Under the pieces are notes generated by a model that did no database searches, had not been told where the DNA came from, and saw only the letters and a list, made by a program, of their open reading frames with translations. From Kitagawia praeruptora (Eukaryota; Streptophyta; Magnoliopsida; Apiales; Apiaceae): a DNA stretch of 64,000 nucleotides. The stretch's first letter is position 1. Each line of letters starts with the position of its first letter. The stretch spans positions 107,552,501-107,616,500 of the forward strand of contig CM075346.1 of NCBI GenBank assembly GCA_037693485.1, given 5' to 3'. This document shows positions 10,859 to 21,190 of this stretch, one piece after another. Both the position numbers and the translations under genes were made by a program.

Positions 10859-10863
10859 CGTAT
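10859..10863. other. Right target-site duplication of E1 (CGTAT), inferred
   Basis: CGTAT follows the LTR end. The uninterrupted Helitron relative has CGTAT at 27675-27679 in the same alignment. The left copy lies outside the window, so the duplication itself cannot be confirmed here. Confidence 0.5.
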
Positions 10864-11219
10864 TAAAACAACCGACCAGAACTGTGATCCAATACTATCC
10901 AAATCAATGAACTAATATAATAAAATCTAATATATAGCTAGAAAAAAAATCAACTAACAGGATATTAGGCTCTCGATAAAGAGAGATATTTAGTGAAAGC
11001 CAAAGTAAAATCAAAGAAAAAAAAGTAAGGCTTATCATTTGCAAGGAGTTAGTAAAAAATCTAATATTTTGGTAGATAAAATCCACCAACGGGCAACGGG
11101 GTACTAGACTCTCAATGATATTTTTATTGACCAATAAAGAAAATTAATATAAAAATGAAAAAAACTTAAAAAACAGATATCAACTACTAAATTTTAGTTT
11201 AGCATCTATTTTGAAAGGT

Positions 11220-11223
<4 letters not shown>

Positions 11224-11257
<34 letters not shown>
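11224..11257. repeat. (GA)n microsatellite
   Basis: An uninterrupted GA run of about 34 bp. The homologous place in copy B (near 28042-28053) has only about 12 bp, so the tract expanded or contracted after the copies separated. Confidence 0.95.
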
Positions 11258-11258
<1 letters not shown>

Positions 11259-11510
11259 AGCAGCTGCGATTTTTGTTATAAAAATTATTAATAATGATAA
11301 ATAAAAAGGCTGATACACTTAAAATTATATATTGTTTTTAATAAAAGGGTACCTTTTTTAATTTTATATTTTTGAATTAAAGTAATAGTAATAATTCTCA
11401 TATCTTAACCTAAGAGCATATATTAAATTTGCTTGGTTGATTTTGATTATATTTTTTTTATATCAACAAAGCATAAAAAACGGCTAAGAAAACTAAATAA
11501 CTTGGTAGAA

Positions 11511-11515
11511 AGATT
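11511..11515. other. Target-site duplication AGATT (left) of E2
   Basis: AGATT adjoins the LTR terminus TGTTAGG here and is repeated at 24003-24007 after CTAACA. A five-base duplication is usual for Copia integrase. Confidence 0.95.
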
Positions 11516-12026
11516 TGTTAGGTCGAATACACAATAAGTAATCAAATACTGTATGAATAACTTAACAAGAACACACTGTTTAACAATTAAAAATTGTTTG
11601 GAATTAATAATTCCTCTCTCAGTGATGTAAATATCACAGAGAGCTGCTTAGGTTACAATGGATGAATATCTCAAATGTTCGACTACCCTTCTAGGGTTAA
11701 CCTAACTGTATTTATAGAACATACAGCTTCGTACAATCAGTAACTGATACTCCTACAATCAAGCTATACAATTGATATCAATTACGATTGCTTCAGTCTT
11801 CCAAGTCAACTCAATCTCTTTGACAGCTTTTACAATCTTCAAAGATATTGCTTCCATATTTATCAATCTTCAAACACTGTTGACTCTTCAGACAATATCG
11901 CTACAGAGTTTAACAAACTCTGTTTGCGCTTCCAGTCAGTGTTTAACCAAACTCTGACTGCTTCCAGCTAAACTCTGTTTTCTGACTTTAGCTTCCAAAC
12001 ACTGTTTCCATCAATCATTTCTAACA
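11516..12026 (-). repeat. 3' LTR of E2 (511 bp)
   Basis: Sequence identical in length to 23492-24002; one substitution seen (C versus A in ATACTC[C/A]TACAATC near 11752). A TATA box TATAAATA lies on the minus strand at 11709-11716. The words AAACTCTG and AAACACTG recur several times between 11870 and 12010. Confidence 0.95.
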
Positions 12027-12040
12027 ATCTCCCCCAACTT
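12027..12040 (-). other. Polypurine tract of E2
   Basis: On the minus strand the sequence AAGTTGGGGGAGAT directly precedes the 3' LTR start TGTTAG. This is the typical plus-strand priming site of Sireviruses. Confidence 0.9.
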
Positions 12041-12180
12041 GTCCATTAGCAAAAATGTACAAGTTTTACAGTAAATGATGATGTCAAAACAAATACAAAG
12101 TTTACAGTGTTTAACATACAAACAGAGTTTAAGCTTTTACTTAACAAATTCTACAGAAAATAAGAAAATTCTTACAGACT

Positions 12181-15100
12181 TTAATTTCTAATCTCTTGTA
12201 AATCAGGCACTGTTCTGAGATAGTCTATAAGCAACCTTCTTTCAGCATTTTCAAGCTCTATCTGCATAGCTTCTTTGATTTCTCTCAACTGAGGATCATT
12301 CTCATCAGTTTGATAGATAGCAGCTCTAAGATCGTAGATTTTGTTTCTTCTCATCTCATTTCCCAACCTGATATATTTCACCTCTTCAGATTTTACATTG
12401 AAATCCAGAACAGTAATCCCAAGATCAGTCTTCAGTTTTGTAGTTCCCTTCTCCATTTCAATCAGATTGCCATTCCAATCTCTGTATTTAGGAACATACT
12501 TACTGTTGATTTTCATTTGTCTTCTTGCAAGGTTCTGAATCATTCTTTGTCTAAGCACATTTGCAACTGACTGAGCTCTTTGATTTCTCACTCTGAAAAT
12601 ATATAGGACATATTCAAGTTCTTCAGCATACTTTAATTCAATATCCTTTTCAGAGACTTTAAATACTGTTCCATCAGCCATGAAATATAGCAAGAAATCC
12701 TTTTCTAGACTCTTTTGATATACAAGCTGTACTGACTCCAGTTTGTCCAAACTCTCTTGAGTGACACCACGACCTGGAACAGACAGTGAAGAAGGATCTC
12801 TAGGACCAACATATTGTCTTTTATCTCTGTGTGAACCTATCCCTTCTTTGTTGTATCCAACTTTACCAGATAAAGCTCTACCATCAGAAAAATCCATTGG
12901 AATTGTAGCTTCTAGTCTTGGATCATGAAGAACACCCTTTCCAAATGTTGATTTCAACTGAGAAGACAATAATGGCGTGGTCACAACTTGTGCAGCAACA
13001 GAGGTTGTGTTTTCATTCTTCTGTACAACATGTGTATCAACAGAGGTTGTAACTATACTTTTCAGTTTTTGCTTAGCTTCTACATCTGTTGATTTTCTGA
13101 ATACTCGCATTCTTTGATCTGTACCAACTGGTTCTTTGATTTGAATACCTTTAAGAACAGGCTTTGCAGCTTTAGCAACTTTCACATTCTTCTTTCCTTT
13201 TTCAGACTTTAAAGCTTTCAGATGCTTTTCTTGTAAACTCTTCTCTTCAGCTTTAGCATCTTCAATGGTCACTCCTTCTGCATTCTCTTCCATGAAAAGC
13301 TTAACAGCTAACTCCTCATCAGTCTTTGGGTTTGATGTTAATTCCAAACTCTTGGTCTTTGAGGTACCTTGAGTTTCAGTGTTTGTTCCAACAGACTGTG
13401 ATTTAAAAGATTTGCCAGATCTCAGAGTTTGCTTTTCAGAGTTTAAAACCTTGCTTTTATCACTTGCCCCTCCATCTCCAGCATCATCCTTTTTAGTCAG
13501 AGTTTGAGAAACTTTGCATTTAGACTTAGTCACTCTCTCCCCCTTTTTGACATCATCAGGTATAAGTATGGATGTAATGAGCTCTAAAGAGTTTGCAATT
13601 GAATCAACCTTAGCAAATAAAGCAGTCTGATTTTCTTCAACCTTTCCTAGCCTGGCATAGAGAGTATCTTGAACTTTAGACAGCTGAACAGCTTTTATTT
13701 TAGACTCTCTATCCATCTTCAATTCTCTTGACTGAATCTCAGTCTTCAAGGAAGCAATTTCTTGTTTAGTTTCAGCAAAATTGCCTTCCAGAGTCTTGAC
13801 TTGTACCACAGTTGCCTTTAAACAGGATAAGATCTCTGGATTTGAAATTTGCTTGGCAGTTTGCTTAACAAACTCAGATGCTCTCCCTTTTGGAAAAATA
13901 CAGTCTTGTTTATACCAATTTTCAGCAGATTTAGCAAGATGCTCTACTTCAACTGCATGAGATGGACAAGGCTGATCAAAAGGTGTATGTTTATTATCTG
14001 TCTGTGCAGGTGCACTCATAAAAGAATCAGAGTTTGCATCACTGTCAGATTTATCTTCATCACTTGCACCTTGAGCTTGACCATCTTTGAAAGAACCACT
14101 GTGCTGAGCAGTGTCAGCCACAGTTTCTGCATTACCTTCTGCAACCTTTTCAATAATCACCTCATGTTGCACAGGCTCTGCAACAGAGTTTGCCTTAGTA
14201 GCTTCATCACCTTTGTCTTGAATTTGAGAAGATACCAGCTCTGTGTGTGATGCCACAGCTTCAGGAACATGTACTGCAGGCTCATCAGCTACACCAGGAG
14301 CTTCAACATGAATAACAGGTGAGACAGGATCAAGAATTGATTCAGGAACATCATGTACTGGTGACAAACCATCTCTTTGATCTTCTTCTACAGGCATTTT
14401 ATCCTCTGTAGGTATTTCAACAGTAACATTATCCTCTGCAGGCATTTCAACCTCTGCAGGTATTTCAACTTTGTCATCCACAATATTCTCTGCAGGCATG
14501 TCAACTTTTGCAGGTACTTCAACATTCACTGTATCCTCAACAGTAGGTGTTTGCTGTGAAACCACCTCTGGAGCTTCAACAACATTCTCTGCATCTGAAT
14601 CAGAAAGAATTAGTCTCCTTTTCTTGATTGGCACAACAATCTCCTCTTCATCTTCACTTGAGCTTTCTTTTGGTGGTGAAAGTGAAGGTCTGTTTGCATG
14701 TTGCTTCATTCTTCTAGTATAAACAGCTCCAGGTAATGTCTGTTTAGCCTTTGAATGTTTAGTGTTTTGGGCAGTGTCTTTCTTTCTCTTTGGCTTGGTT
14801 TTGGCTGGTTCAGTAGGTGATGGCTCAAAGTGTAAGGTATCAGCGTTTAAGGTTTCAGTGTTTAATGGTTCAGTGTTTAATGGTTCAGTGTTTGAGGGTT
14901 GAGAGTTTATTGGTGGAGAGTTTAAGGTTTCTGGTTGTGGTTGTTGAGATGTAGTAGGTGCAATAGTTGTGGGTGTTGGAGGTGTTTGTTCAGAGTTTAT
15001 GGTTTCTGGTGGTTCAGGCATTTGTTGTGGTGATTGAGGGTCTTGTGGTTGGTTCACATAGTTTTGTAAGGCTAAAGGCATAAACAACTCAGGTATTTGC

Positions 15101-15837
15101 TGTTTAGTGACATCTTTGTTTGTCAAATCAGTGAACATTCTCTTAGCAACTTGAAAAGGCTGAATTACATCAGCTTCATCAATTGGAATGTTAGGCACAC
15201 ATGCAGTAAATAGCAGTTGACAAAAACGAGCAAAATAAACAGTAGTAGACTCAGACAATCGCTCTCCCAAGTTCATTAGTACTAGTCTACCAAAATCGAA
15301 GTTACCTCCATATAGTAGAGCATGACCAATTTGGAGAGTATCCAGAGGCAGTGCATCCCAGTTTGTTGTCTTCTTTCCAAAAGCCCTTGTTATACAATCA
15401 AAGAAGAAACTCCATTCCTTTCTCAAACTTGGCCGTCTCAAAGACCCTATCTTGTTCAAGTTTCCTGCACATCCAATTTGTTCCAACATTGTCCTCAATC
15501 GATCATGACCAACAACACTGTAAGAAGTGTGTGTCTCAAAGTCCAAAGCATCCCTGACAGTGGTTGGAGTAATGATATACTCTGATTCTTCATGAGTGAA
15601 AATGATTGTTGGAGTGCCAGCCTCTCCTCCATCATCATATTCAGAGTTTGTCCAGAAAGTAGCAATCTGTGAAGCAGATAGTGTAGGTGGTGCTGTTAGA
15701 GCTTTCCCTATCTCAGAATCGTTCAAGAAATTTTGGAACAAGTGAAACGCCTGTGGAGCATTTTCATTCTCCAATGGTGCTGCATAGTTACTAGGGAGAA
15801 AAACTAACCCTGCTGCATCAAATGCTTTAGTTGCCAT
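12181..15837 (-). CDS. Third ORF of Sirevirus E2 (1218 aa), accessory protein of unknown function
   Basis: The start is taken at the ATG giving MATKAFDAAG; the open frame upstream has no ATG. The N-terminal domain (about 1-240) contains ITPTTVRDAL, WSFFFDCITRAF and VYFARFCQLLF and corresponds to the N-terminal domain of the third ORF of E1. A Pro/Gln/Thr-rich linker with repeated PLNTE units follows, then basic clusters (KPKRKK, PIKKRRL), Val/Glu/Pro-rich degenerate repeats (EMPAED, EIPTED), a coiled coil (about 690-790), Lys-rich stretches and a helical C-terminal region with an arginine-rich patch (RQRMIQNLARRQMK). No signal peptide or membrane helix is visible. The role is unknown; nucleic-acid or capsid association in the nucleus is inference from the basic motifs and coiled coil. 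Confidence 0.85.
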   Translation of the reverse strand: MATKAFDAAGLVFLPSNYAAPLENENAPQAFHLFQNFLNDSEIGKALTAPPTLSASQIATFWTNSEYDDGGEAGTPTIIFTHEESEYIITPTTVRDALDFETHTSYSVVGHDRLRTMLEQIGCAGNLNKIGSLRRPSLRKEWSFFFDCITRAFGKKTTNWDALPLDTLQIGHALLYGGNFDFGRLVLMNLGERLSESTTVYFARFCQLLFTACVPNIPIDEADVIQPFQVAKRMFTDLTNKDVTKQQIPELFMPLALQNYVNQPQDPQSPQQMPEPPETINSEQTPPTPTTIAPTTSQQPQPETLNSPPINSQPSNTEPLNTEPLNTETLNADTLHFEPSPTEPAKTKPKRKKDTAQNTKHSKAKQTLPGAVYTRRMKQHANRPSLSPPKESSSEDEEEIVVPIKKRRLILSDSDAENVVEAPEVVSQQTPTVEDTVNVEVPAKVDMPAENIVDDKVEIPAEVEMPAEDNVTVEIPTEDKMPVEEDQRDGLSPVHDVPESILDPVSPVIHVEAPGVADEPAVHVPEAVASHTELVSSQIQDKGDEATKANSVAEPVQHEVIIEKVAEGNAETVADTAQHSGSFKDGQAQGASDEDKSDSDANSDSFMSAPAQTDNKHTPFDQPCPSHAVEVEHLAKSAENWYKQDCIFPKGRASEFVKQTAKQISNPEILSCLKATVVQVKTLEGNFAETKQEIASLKTEIQSRELKMDRESKIKAVQLSKVQDTLYARLGKVEENQTALFAKVDSIANSLELITSILIPDDVKKGERVTKSKCKVSQTLTKKDDAGDGGASDKSKVLNSEKQTLRSGKSFKSQSVGTNTETQGTSKTKSLELTSNPKTDEELAVKLFMEENAEGVTIEDAKAEEKSLQEKHLKALKSEKGKKNVKVAKAAKPVLKGIQIKEPVGTDQRMRVFRKSTDVEAKQKLKSIVTTSVDTHVVQKNENTTSVAAQVVTTPLLSSQLKSTFGKGVLHDPRLEATIPMDFSDGRALSGKVGYNKEGIGSHRDKRQYVGPRDPSSLSVPGRGVTQESLDKLESVQLVYQKSLEKDFLLYFMADGTVFKVSEKDIELKYAEELEYVLYIFRVRNQRAQSVANVLRQRMIQNLARRQMKINSKYVPKYRDWNGNLIEMEKGTTKLKTDLGITVLDFNVKSEEVKYIRLGNEMRRNKIYDLRAAIYQTDENDPQLREIKEAMQIELENAERRLLIDYLRTVPDLQEIRN

Positions 15838-17850
15838 TAGTAACAAGATACGAAGATATTCAGAGAAAAGATGTATATGCACTGTAAGTGTTTATCAAAA
15901 AGTGAAAGAGAGAATATGAGAAGTGTGAAAATGAATAAGTATGTAAGTAACTGTGAGTGGGTGAATGTGAATCGATATGGAGTGAGAGACTAAAGACGAT
16001 TAGAGTAAAATTAAAACTCAATCGTTTATTTAGTAAAAGCGCGCAACTGTTGTAGAGTAGTGTGTGAGTGGGACACAATCATGAGACACGTGTCAAACAG
16101 CCAATGGATCACTTAATAATTACCGCTGTTATTCCTATAATCACGACACTTAGACACATTAACACTAATTAACAGTTGTCAACTACCCCAATTACTCCAA
16201 AATAGTCAAATCATCTCAATTAAACTTTACCTCAGAGTACTTAACACAATTCAACAGTGTTTATCAATTTTCCAACTTTATCACTAAAACCCTTTCAAAA
16301 ATTGCACAGTTGTGAATATGAGTGTGTGTGAAGCAGAGTTTACTGAAATCAATTTTTAGAGCATCTAATATTTCATAAAATCCATAACAAACAGTTAATA
16401 AACACTGAATGCACAAACTCTCATATTAAACACTGATTGTTTGATGAATGCTAAACTCTGTAGTTACTGTTATACAGAAATCTGAAAACTTCCATTCCCT
16501 TTGATGTCCTTGATTATCCAAGTAAGCACACAGTCTTTAAAGACAAAAAGATCAAGAGATAGAAATCAGAGTTTCATTCAGTGAATAACAGTCATGAACT
16601 GTATATTCTCACAAACTCTCAATGCACACAAGTGTTTAGGTGAAGTGTTTACACTCACATTCAATCAGAAATAGCAGAGTCTACCATATGCTTGAATGTC
16701 CACCAATTCTACACTACTTTGAGTACATGTATTCACAAATCAAAAGGACTTTATTCAGGGTTTAAATGGAGTAAGATCAAACAGATGAAAAGAGATATTT
16801 TTATTCAAGAGTGACTTCAAGCTGAGCATCTTAAGAGAACAAAGTGTTCAGTCACAGTATATATTTGTACAAGATCAGTATATATGTTTTTTTCCTTTTT
16901 TTTTTTTTTTTTTTTTCATTTTTTTTTATTTAGCATATATACTGAGTAAATTTTTTTTCTTGAGAAATACTCATCTGTTTAAAAAAAAATTTAACTGCTC
17001 TTAATACTTCAGAGTATAAGAAAAATGAGCAGTTAATAAGGCTCAAAGGGGTTTACTAAGGATGGAATTTATGAACAGTGTTTATACAGTGTTTGTACAA
17101 TGTTCAAAAGAATTTCGAACAGTGTTTGAAAGAATGGTAAATCCTATTGCCTTTATCATTTTCATGCACACACATATCCTGTAGTCTCAAAATGGTTTAA
17201 TACAAGTTCTAGAGAAACATACTACCTGATGAATATCACACAACAATAAATACTGATTGATAAAAAATGTATCAATCACTGATTTGGCTCAAACTCTCAC
17301 AGGGTGTAAACATGAGTCTGAACTCACCAAACTAATCACTGACACATCTCAAGTTTTATGATTTTCACAAGTACAAACAAGGAATCATCATGAACCATAC
17401 CTTTGGAAACAAAATGTCACTTATCAGAGTTTAGAGTTCATCAATAACCAAAATTATTTATGAGAGGCAATGCACACAATATTCATAGACTCAGAGTTTA
17501 GGACTAAATAAACTAAGAGATGCTATAAATATGAAACAGTATCATGCTGTGTTAATTTTCTGCACAAAGTCTGATTAGATAGCAGTGACTCAGAAAGAAT
17601 CATGATTTATTTGCTGAGAATCATGCTTCATACATTTTTCTTCATTGGTATTTTCATTCAGACAATAATCAATTCTGAATTCACTGAGTGTATCTAACAT
17701 GTTAACAGTATTTAACAGACAGACATGCTTAACAGAGTTTAAAAAGTTTTAAACATAAGCATGCATAACAGAGTTTAATACTAAGGTTCACATAGCACTT
17801 AACAATTTGCAGAAACATGAGCAATAAGTTTTTGAGTCTAACCAACATCT
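15838..17850 (-). other. Untranslated spacer of E2 between pol and third ORF
   Basis: A 2.0-kb non-coding stretch. It includes a poly-T tract on the + strand (about 16898-16917, with a second run to about 16927), and many copies of AGTGTTTA and AGAGTTTA. The stretch just upstream of the ATG (15838-16080) is pyrimidine-rich on the coding strand, like a leader. No clear TATA box or splice sites were assigned. Confidence 0.5.
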
Positions 17851-20800
17851 CTAGTCAAAACTAGAGACCATTCCTAGTTCATTGACCAGTCTTGTAAATG
17901 TAGCTTCACTCAATGGCTTGGTGAAGATATCTGCAAGTTGTTGTTCTGTAGACACAAAGTGAAGTTCAATGTTGCCTTCCTCTACATGCTCTCTGATGAA
18001 GTGATACCTTATGCTGATGTGCTTTGTCATTGAATGTTGCACTGGATTACCTGTCATTGCAATAGCACTTTGATTATCACAGTAAATAGGTATCTTGGAA
18101 TACCTTAATCCATAATCCAGCAGTTGATTCTTCATCCATAAAATCTGTGCACAACAGCTACCAGCAGCAATATACTCTGCTTCAGCTGTAGATGTAGATA
18201 TTGACTTTTGTTTCTTGCTGTACCAGGAAACAAGTCTGTCACCCAGAAATTGACAACTTCCACTGGTGCTTTTTCTGTCTATCTTACATCCAGCAAAATC
18301 TGCATCAGAGTAACCAAGAAGTTTAAACTCTGATTCCCTTGGATACCACAGCCCCAAAGTCATAGTGCCCTTGAGGTACTTGAATATCCTCTTTACTGCT
18401 GTTAAATGTGATTCTCTTGGATCTGCCTGGAACCTTGCACACAAGCAAGTTGCATACATGATATCAGGTCTGCTAGCTGTCAAATAGAGCAAAGAACCAA
18501 TCATTCCTCTGTAGCTTGTCATATCTACTGATGACCCTGCATCTTTGTCCAATTTTGTTGCAGTTGCCATGGGAGTTGTTGCAGATGAACAGTCAAGCAT
18601 ACCAAATTTCTTGAGAAGGTTTCTGGTATATTTTGCTTGATTTATAAAAATTCCATCATCTGTTTGCTTCACCTGAAGGCCTAGAAAATAACTAAGCTCT
18701 CCCATCATACTCATTTGATATCTTGACTGCATGAGTTTAGCAAACTTCTTACAGAGTTTATCATTAGTAGACCCAAAAATGATGTCATCCACATATATCT
18801 GAACTAAAAGCAAGTCACTACCATTTTGGAAATAAAACAGAGTTTTGTCAATAGTACCTCTGTGAAATCCACTTTCTAGTAGAAATTTGGCAAGGGTTTC
18901 ATACCATGCCCTTGGTGCCTGCTTAAGTCCATAGAGTGCCTTGTCTAATCTGTAGACATAATCTGGATATTTTGGATCAACAAACCCTGGTGGTTGTTCC
19001 ACAAACACTTCTTCTTCAAGTTTTCCATTCAAAAATGCACTTTTTACATCCATCTGAAACACTTTGAATTTCATGTGGGAGGCATATGCTAGAAAAATCC
19101 TGATTGCCTCCAATCTAGCCACTGGTGCAAATGTTTCATCATAGTCAATTCCTTCCTGTTGTGAGTAGCCTTTTGCAACCAGTCTTGCCTTGTTCCTTGT
19201 GATAACACCCTCACTGTCAGTTTTATTCCTGAAAACCCATTTAGTACCAACAATGGATCTATTCTTAGGCCTTGGTACAAGTGTCCACACTTCATTTCTT
19301 TCAAATTCATTTAGCTCTTCTTGCATTGCTGTTATCCAGTCAGCATCTTTAAGAGCTTCTTCCACTTTCTTTGGCTCAGATTGTGACAAGAATGCATGAA
19401 ACAGACATTCATTTGTTGTTGCACTTCTTGTCCTTACTTTTGCATCAGGATCACCAATAATCAAATCAGGTGTGTGAGATTTAGTCCATTTTCTTGCAGA
19501 AGACAGATTGCTTCTGTCATCATGTGATCCTCCCCCTTGATCCATGCTCTCCTGATTTTCTTGGTGTCTTTCTTCATTTTCTGATGCTCCCCCTGAATGT
19601 GACTTCTCAGAATTATCAACAGAGATTGAATCAACAGAGTTTGATTCAGAATTATCAACTGAGTCACTATCAGTGTTTGAATCATCACTTTGATGTGATT
19701 CTTCATGCTCCCCCTCAACTGGTTCTTCCCTTGTTTCTGATTGAAGAGTTTCTTCAGTATTTACCAGTAGAGGTTCAGAGTTTAGATCAACAGAATTTGT
19801 CAAGTCAGTCTGATCAGAGTTTACTTTTTCAGAGAATAAATCTTCATTTTCAAAGTGCAGTTGATCATGTTCATTGACATCTTCAAGTCCAGTTATTTTC
19901 TTGTCATCAAATGACACATGAATTGATTCCATGATCACTCTAGTTCTCAAATTATAAACTCTGAATGCCTTTGTTGACAGTGGATAGCCAACAAAAATTC
20001 CTTCATCTGCCTTTAGGTCAAACTTGGTCAACTGTTCAGGATGAGTCTTCAACACAAAGCATTTGCATCCAAAAATATGAAAATATTTTAGATTTGGCTT
20101 TTTCTTCTTCACCATTTCATATGGTGTTTTACCATGCTTGTTGATCAGTGTTGCATTTTGAGTAAAACAAGCAGTTTGAACTGCTTCTGCCCAGAAATAA
20201 GTTGGCAATTTTGCTTCATCTAGCATGGTTCTGGCAGCTTCTATCAAGGTTCTGTTCTTCCTCTCCACTACACCATTTTGTTGTGGAGTACCAGGTGCAG
20301 AAAACTCTTGTTTTATCCCTTTACTCTTGCAAAATTCTTCCATTGATGAATTCCTGAACTCAGTTCCATTGTCACTTCTGATTATCTTCACTTGATGCTC
20401 TGACCCTTTTTCCAGTTGAATTACATGTTCTGTCAGTGTTAATGCAGTTTCATCCTTCTTTGCAAGAAAATATACCCATGTAAATCTGGTATATTCATCA
20501 ACAATGACTAATGCATATTTCTTCTTTCCAAGAGACATCACATTCACTGGACCAAAAAGATCAACATGTAGTAGATGATAAGGATCAGCAATTGAAGACT
20601 CAGATTTACTTTTGAAAGATGTTTTTCTCTGTTTGGCCTTTTGACAAGAATCACACAGTCCTTCTACATTCAACAAGGACTTTGGTAGACCTCTTACAAG
20701 ATCATTCTTGATTAGCTCATTGATGTTGTTCAGATTCAAATGAGAGAGTTTCTTGTGCCATTTCCAACTCTCTTCACTGGACATCCTTGTAGACAGACAC

Positions 20801-21174
20801 ACTGCTTTGCCATCAGTGTTTGTTGACAATTTGATTTCATAGATGTTATTGTGTCTGTTTCCAACTAGAGCAACTTTCCCTGTAGATTTACTGATCACTT
20901 GACAATATTCAGGCTGAAAATCCACATGATATCCTCTGTCACAGATTTGACTCACAGATAGCAGATCATGCTTGAGTCCTGGAACCAGAGCTACATTTGT
21001 GATGATGACATTTCCAAGATTAATATTGCCATATCCCAGTGTATGTCCTATGTTGCCATCTCCATAGGAAACTTCTGGGCCAGCCTTCTCTTCAAACTCT
21101 GATAGCAGGGCTTTATTTCCTGTCATGTGTCCTGAACATCCACTGTCCACGACTAGGGTACTAACCCTGGTGCC
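17851..21174 (-). CDS. pol of Sirevirus E2: protease, integrase, reverse transcriptase, RNase H
   Basis: The frame of about 1107 codons is uninterrupted. It contains, in order: protease [12 protein letters not shown] (about 10-20); zinc region [10 protein letters not shown] and CDSCQKAK (about 135-185); integrase core [15 protein letters not shown] and [13 protein letters not shown] (about 200-310); an acidic linker; the Copia reverse transcriptase from [10 protein letters not shown] through [11 protein letters not shown] (about 620-860); and RNase H with [28 protein letters not shown] and ADIFTKPL (about 940-1090). The enzymes make and integrate element cDNA. Pol has no ATG near its start. 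It lies in a different frame from gag, just after TTTGTGATTGCAG, so expression must use splicing, frameshifting or re-initiation. Confidence 0.95.
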   Translation of the reverse strand, partial: GTRVSTLVVDSGCSGHMTGNKALLSEFEEKAGPEVSYGDGNIGHTLGYGNINLGNVIITNVALVPGLKHDLLSVSQICDRGYHVDFQPEYCQVISKSTGKVALVGNRHNNIYEIKLSTNTDGKAVCLSTRMSSEESWKWHKKLSHLNLNNINELIKNDLVRGLPKSLLNVEGLCDSCQKAKQRKTSFKSKSESSIADPYHLLHVDLFGPVNVMSLGKKKYALVIVDEYTRFTWVYFLAKKDETALTLTEHVIQLEKGSEHQVKIIRSDNGTEFRNSSMEEFCKSKGIKQEFSAPGTPQQNGVVERKNRTLIEAARTMLDEAKLPTYFWAEAVQTACFTQNATLINKHGKTPYEMVKKKKPNLKYFHIFGCKCFVLKTHPEQLTKFDLKADEGIFVGYPLSTKAFRVYNLRTRVIMESIHVSFDDKKITGLEDVNEHDQLHFENEDLFSEKVNSDQTDLTNSVDLNSEPLLVNTEETLQSETREEPVEGEHEESHQSDDSNTDSDSVDNSESNSVDSISVDNSEKSHSGGASENEERHQENQESMDQGGGSHDDRSNLSSARKWTKSHTPDLIIGDPDAKVRTRSATTNECLFHAFLSQSEPKKVEEALKDADWITAMQEELNEFERNEVWTLVPRPKNRSIVGTKWVFRNKTDSEGVITRNKARLVAKGYSQQEGIDYDETFAPVARLEAIRIFLAYASHMKFKVFQMDVKSAFLNGKLEEEVFVEQPPGFVDPKYPDYVYRLDKALYGLKQAPRAWYETLAKFLLESGFHRGTIDKTLFYFQNGSDLLLVQIYVDDIIFGSTNDKLCKKFAKLMQSRYQMSMMGELSYFLGLQVKQTDDGIFINQAKYTRNLLKKFGMLDCSSATTPMATATKLDKDAGSSVDMTSYRGMIGSLLYLTASRPDIMYATCLCARFQADPRESHLTAVKRIFKYLKGTMTLGLWYPRESEFKLLGYSDADFAGCKIDRKSTSGSCQFLGDRLVSWYSKKQKSISTSTAEAEYIAAGSCCAQILWMKNQLLDYGLRYSKIPIYCDNQSAIAMTGNPVQHSMTKHISIRYHFIREHVEEGNIELHFVSTEQQLADIFTKPLSEATFTRLVNELGMVSSFD

Positions 21175-21190
21175 CTGCAATCACAAACAA

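Larger units (their letters stand above)
10859..11515 (+). mobile_element. Helitron-like element copy A, left visible segment
   Basis: This non-coding DNA is highly similar to 27675-28306 of copy B; for example, both carry CTATCCAAATCAATGAAC and GGGCAACGGG. It is bounded on the left by the E1 LTR and on the right by E2. Copy A resumes at 24003. It contains a GA microsatellite at 11224-11257 that is much shorter in copy B. No coding potential is seen, so the element is non-autonomous. Confidence 0.65.

Noticed and set aside
13849..14250. Plus-strand ORFs opposite the E2 third ORF
   Set aside because: They are frame shadows of the long minus-strand coding sequence and have no domains.
12181..15837. 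Calling the Sirevirus third ORF an envelope glycoprotein
   Set aside because: No signal peptide, transmembrane helix or furin-like site is visible. Only the position matches the env-like label.
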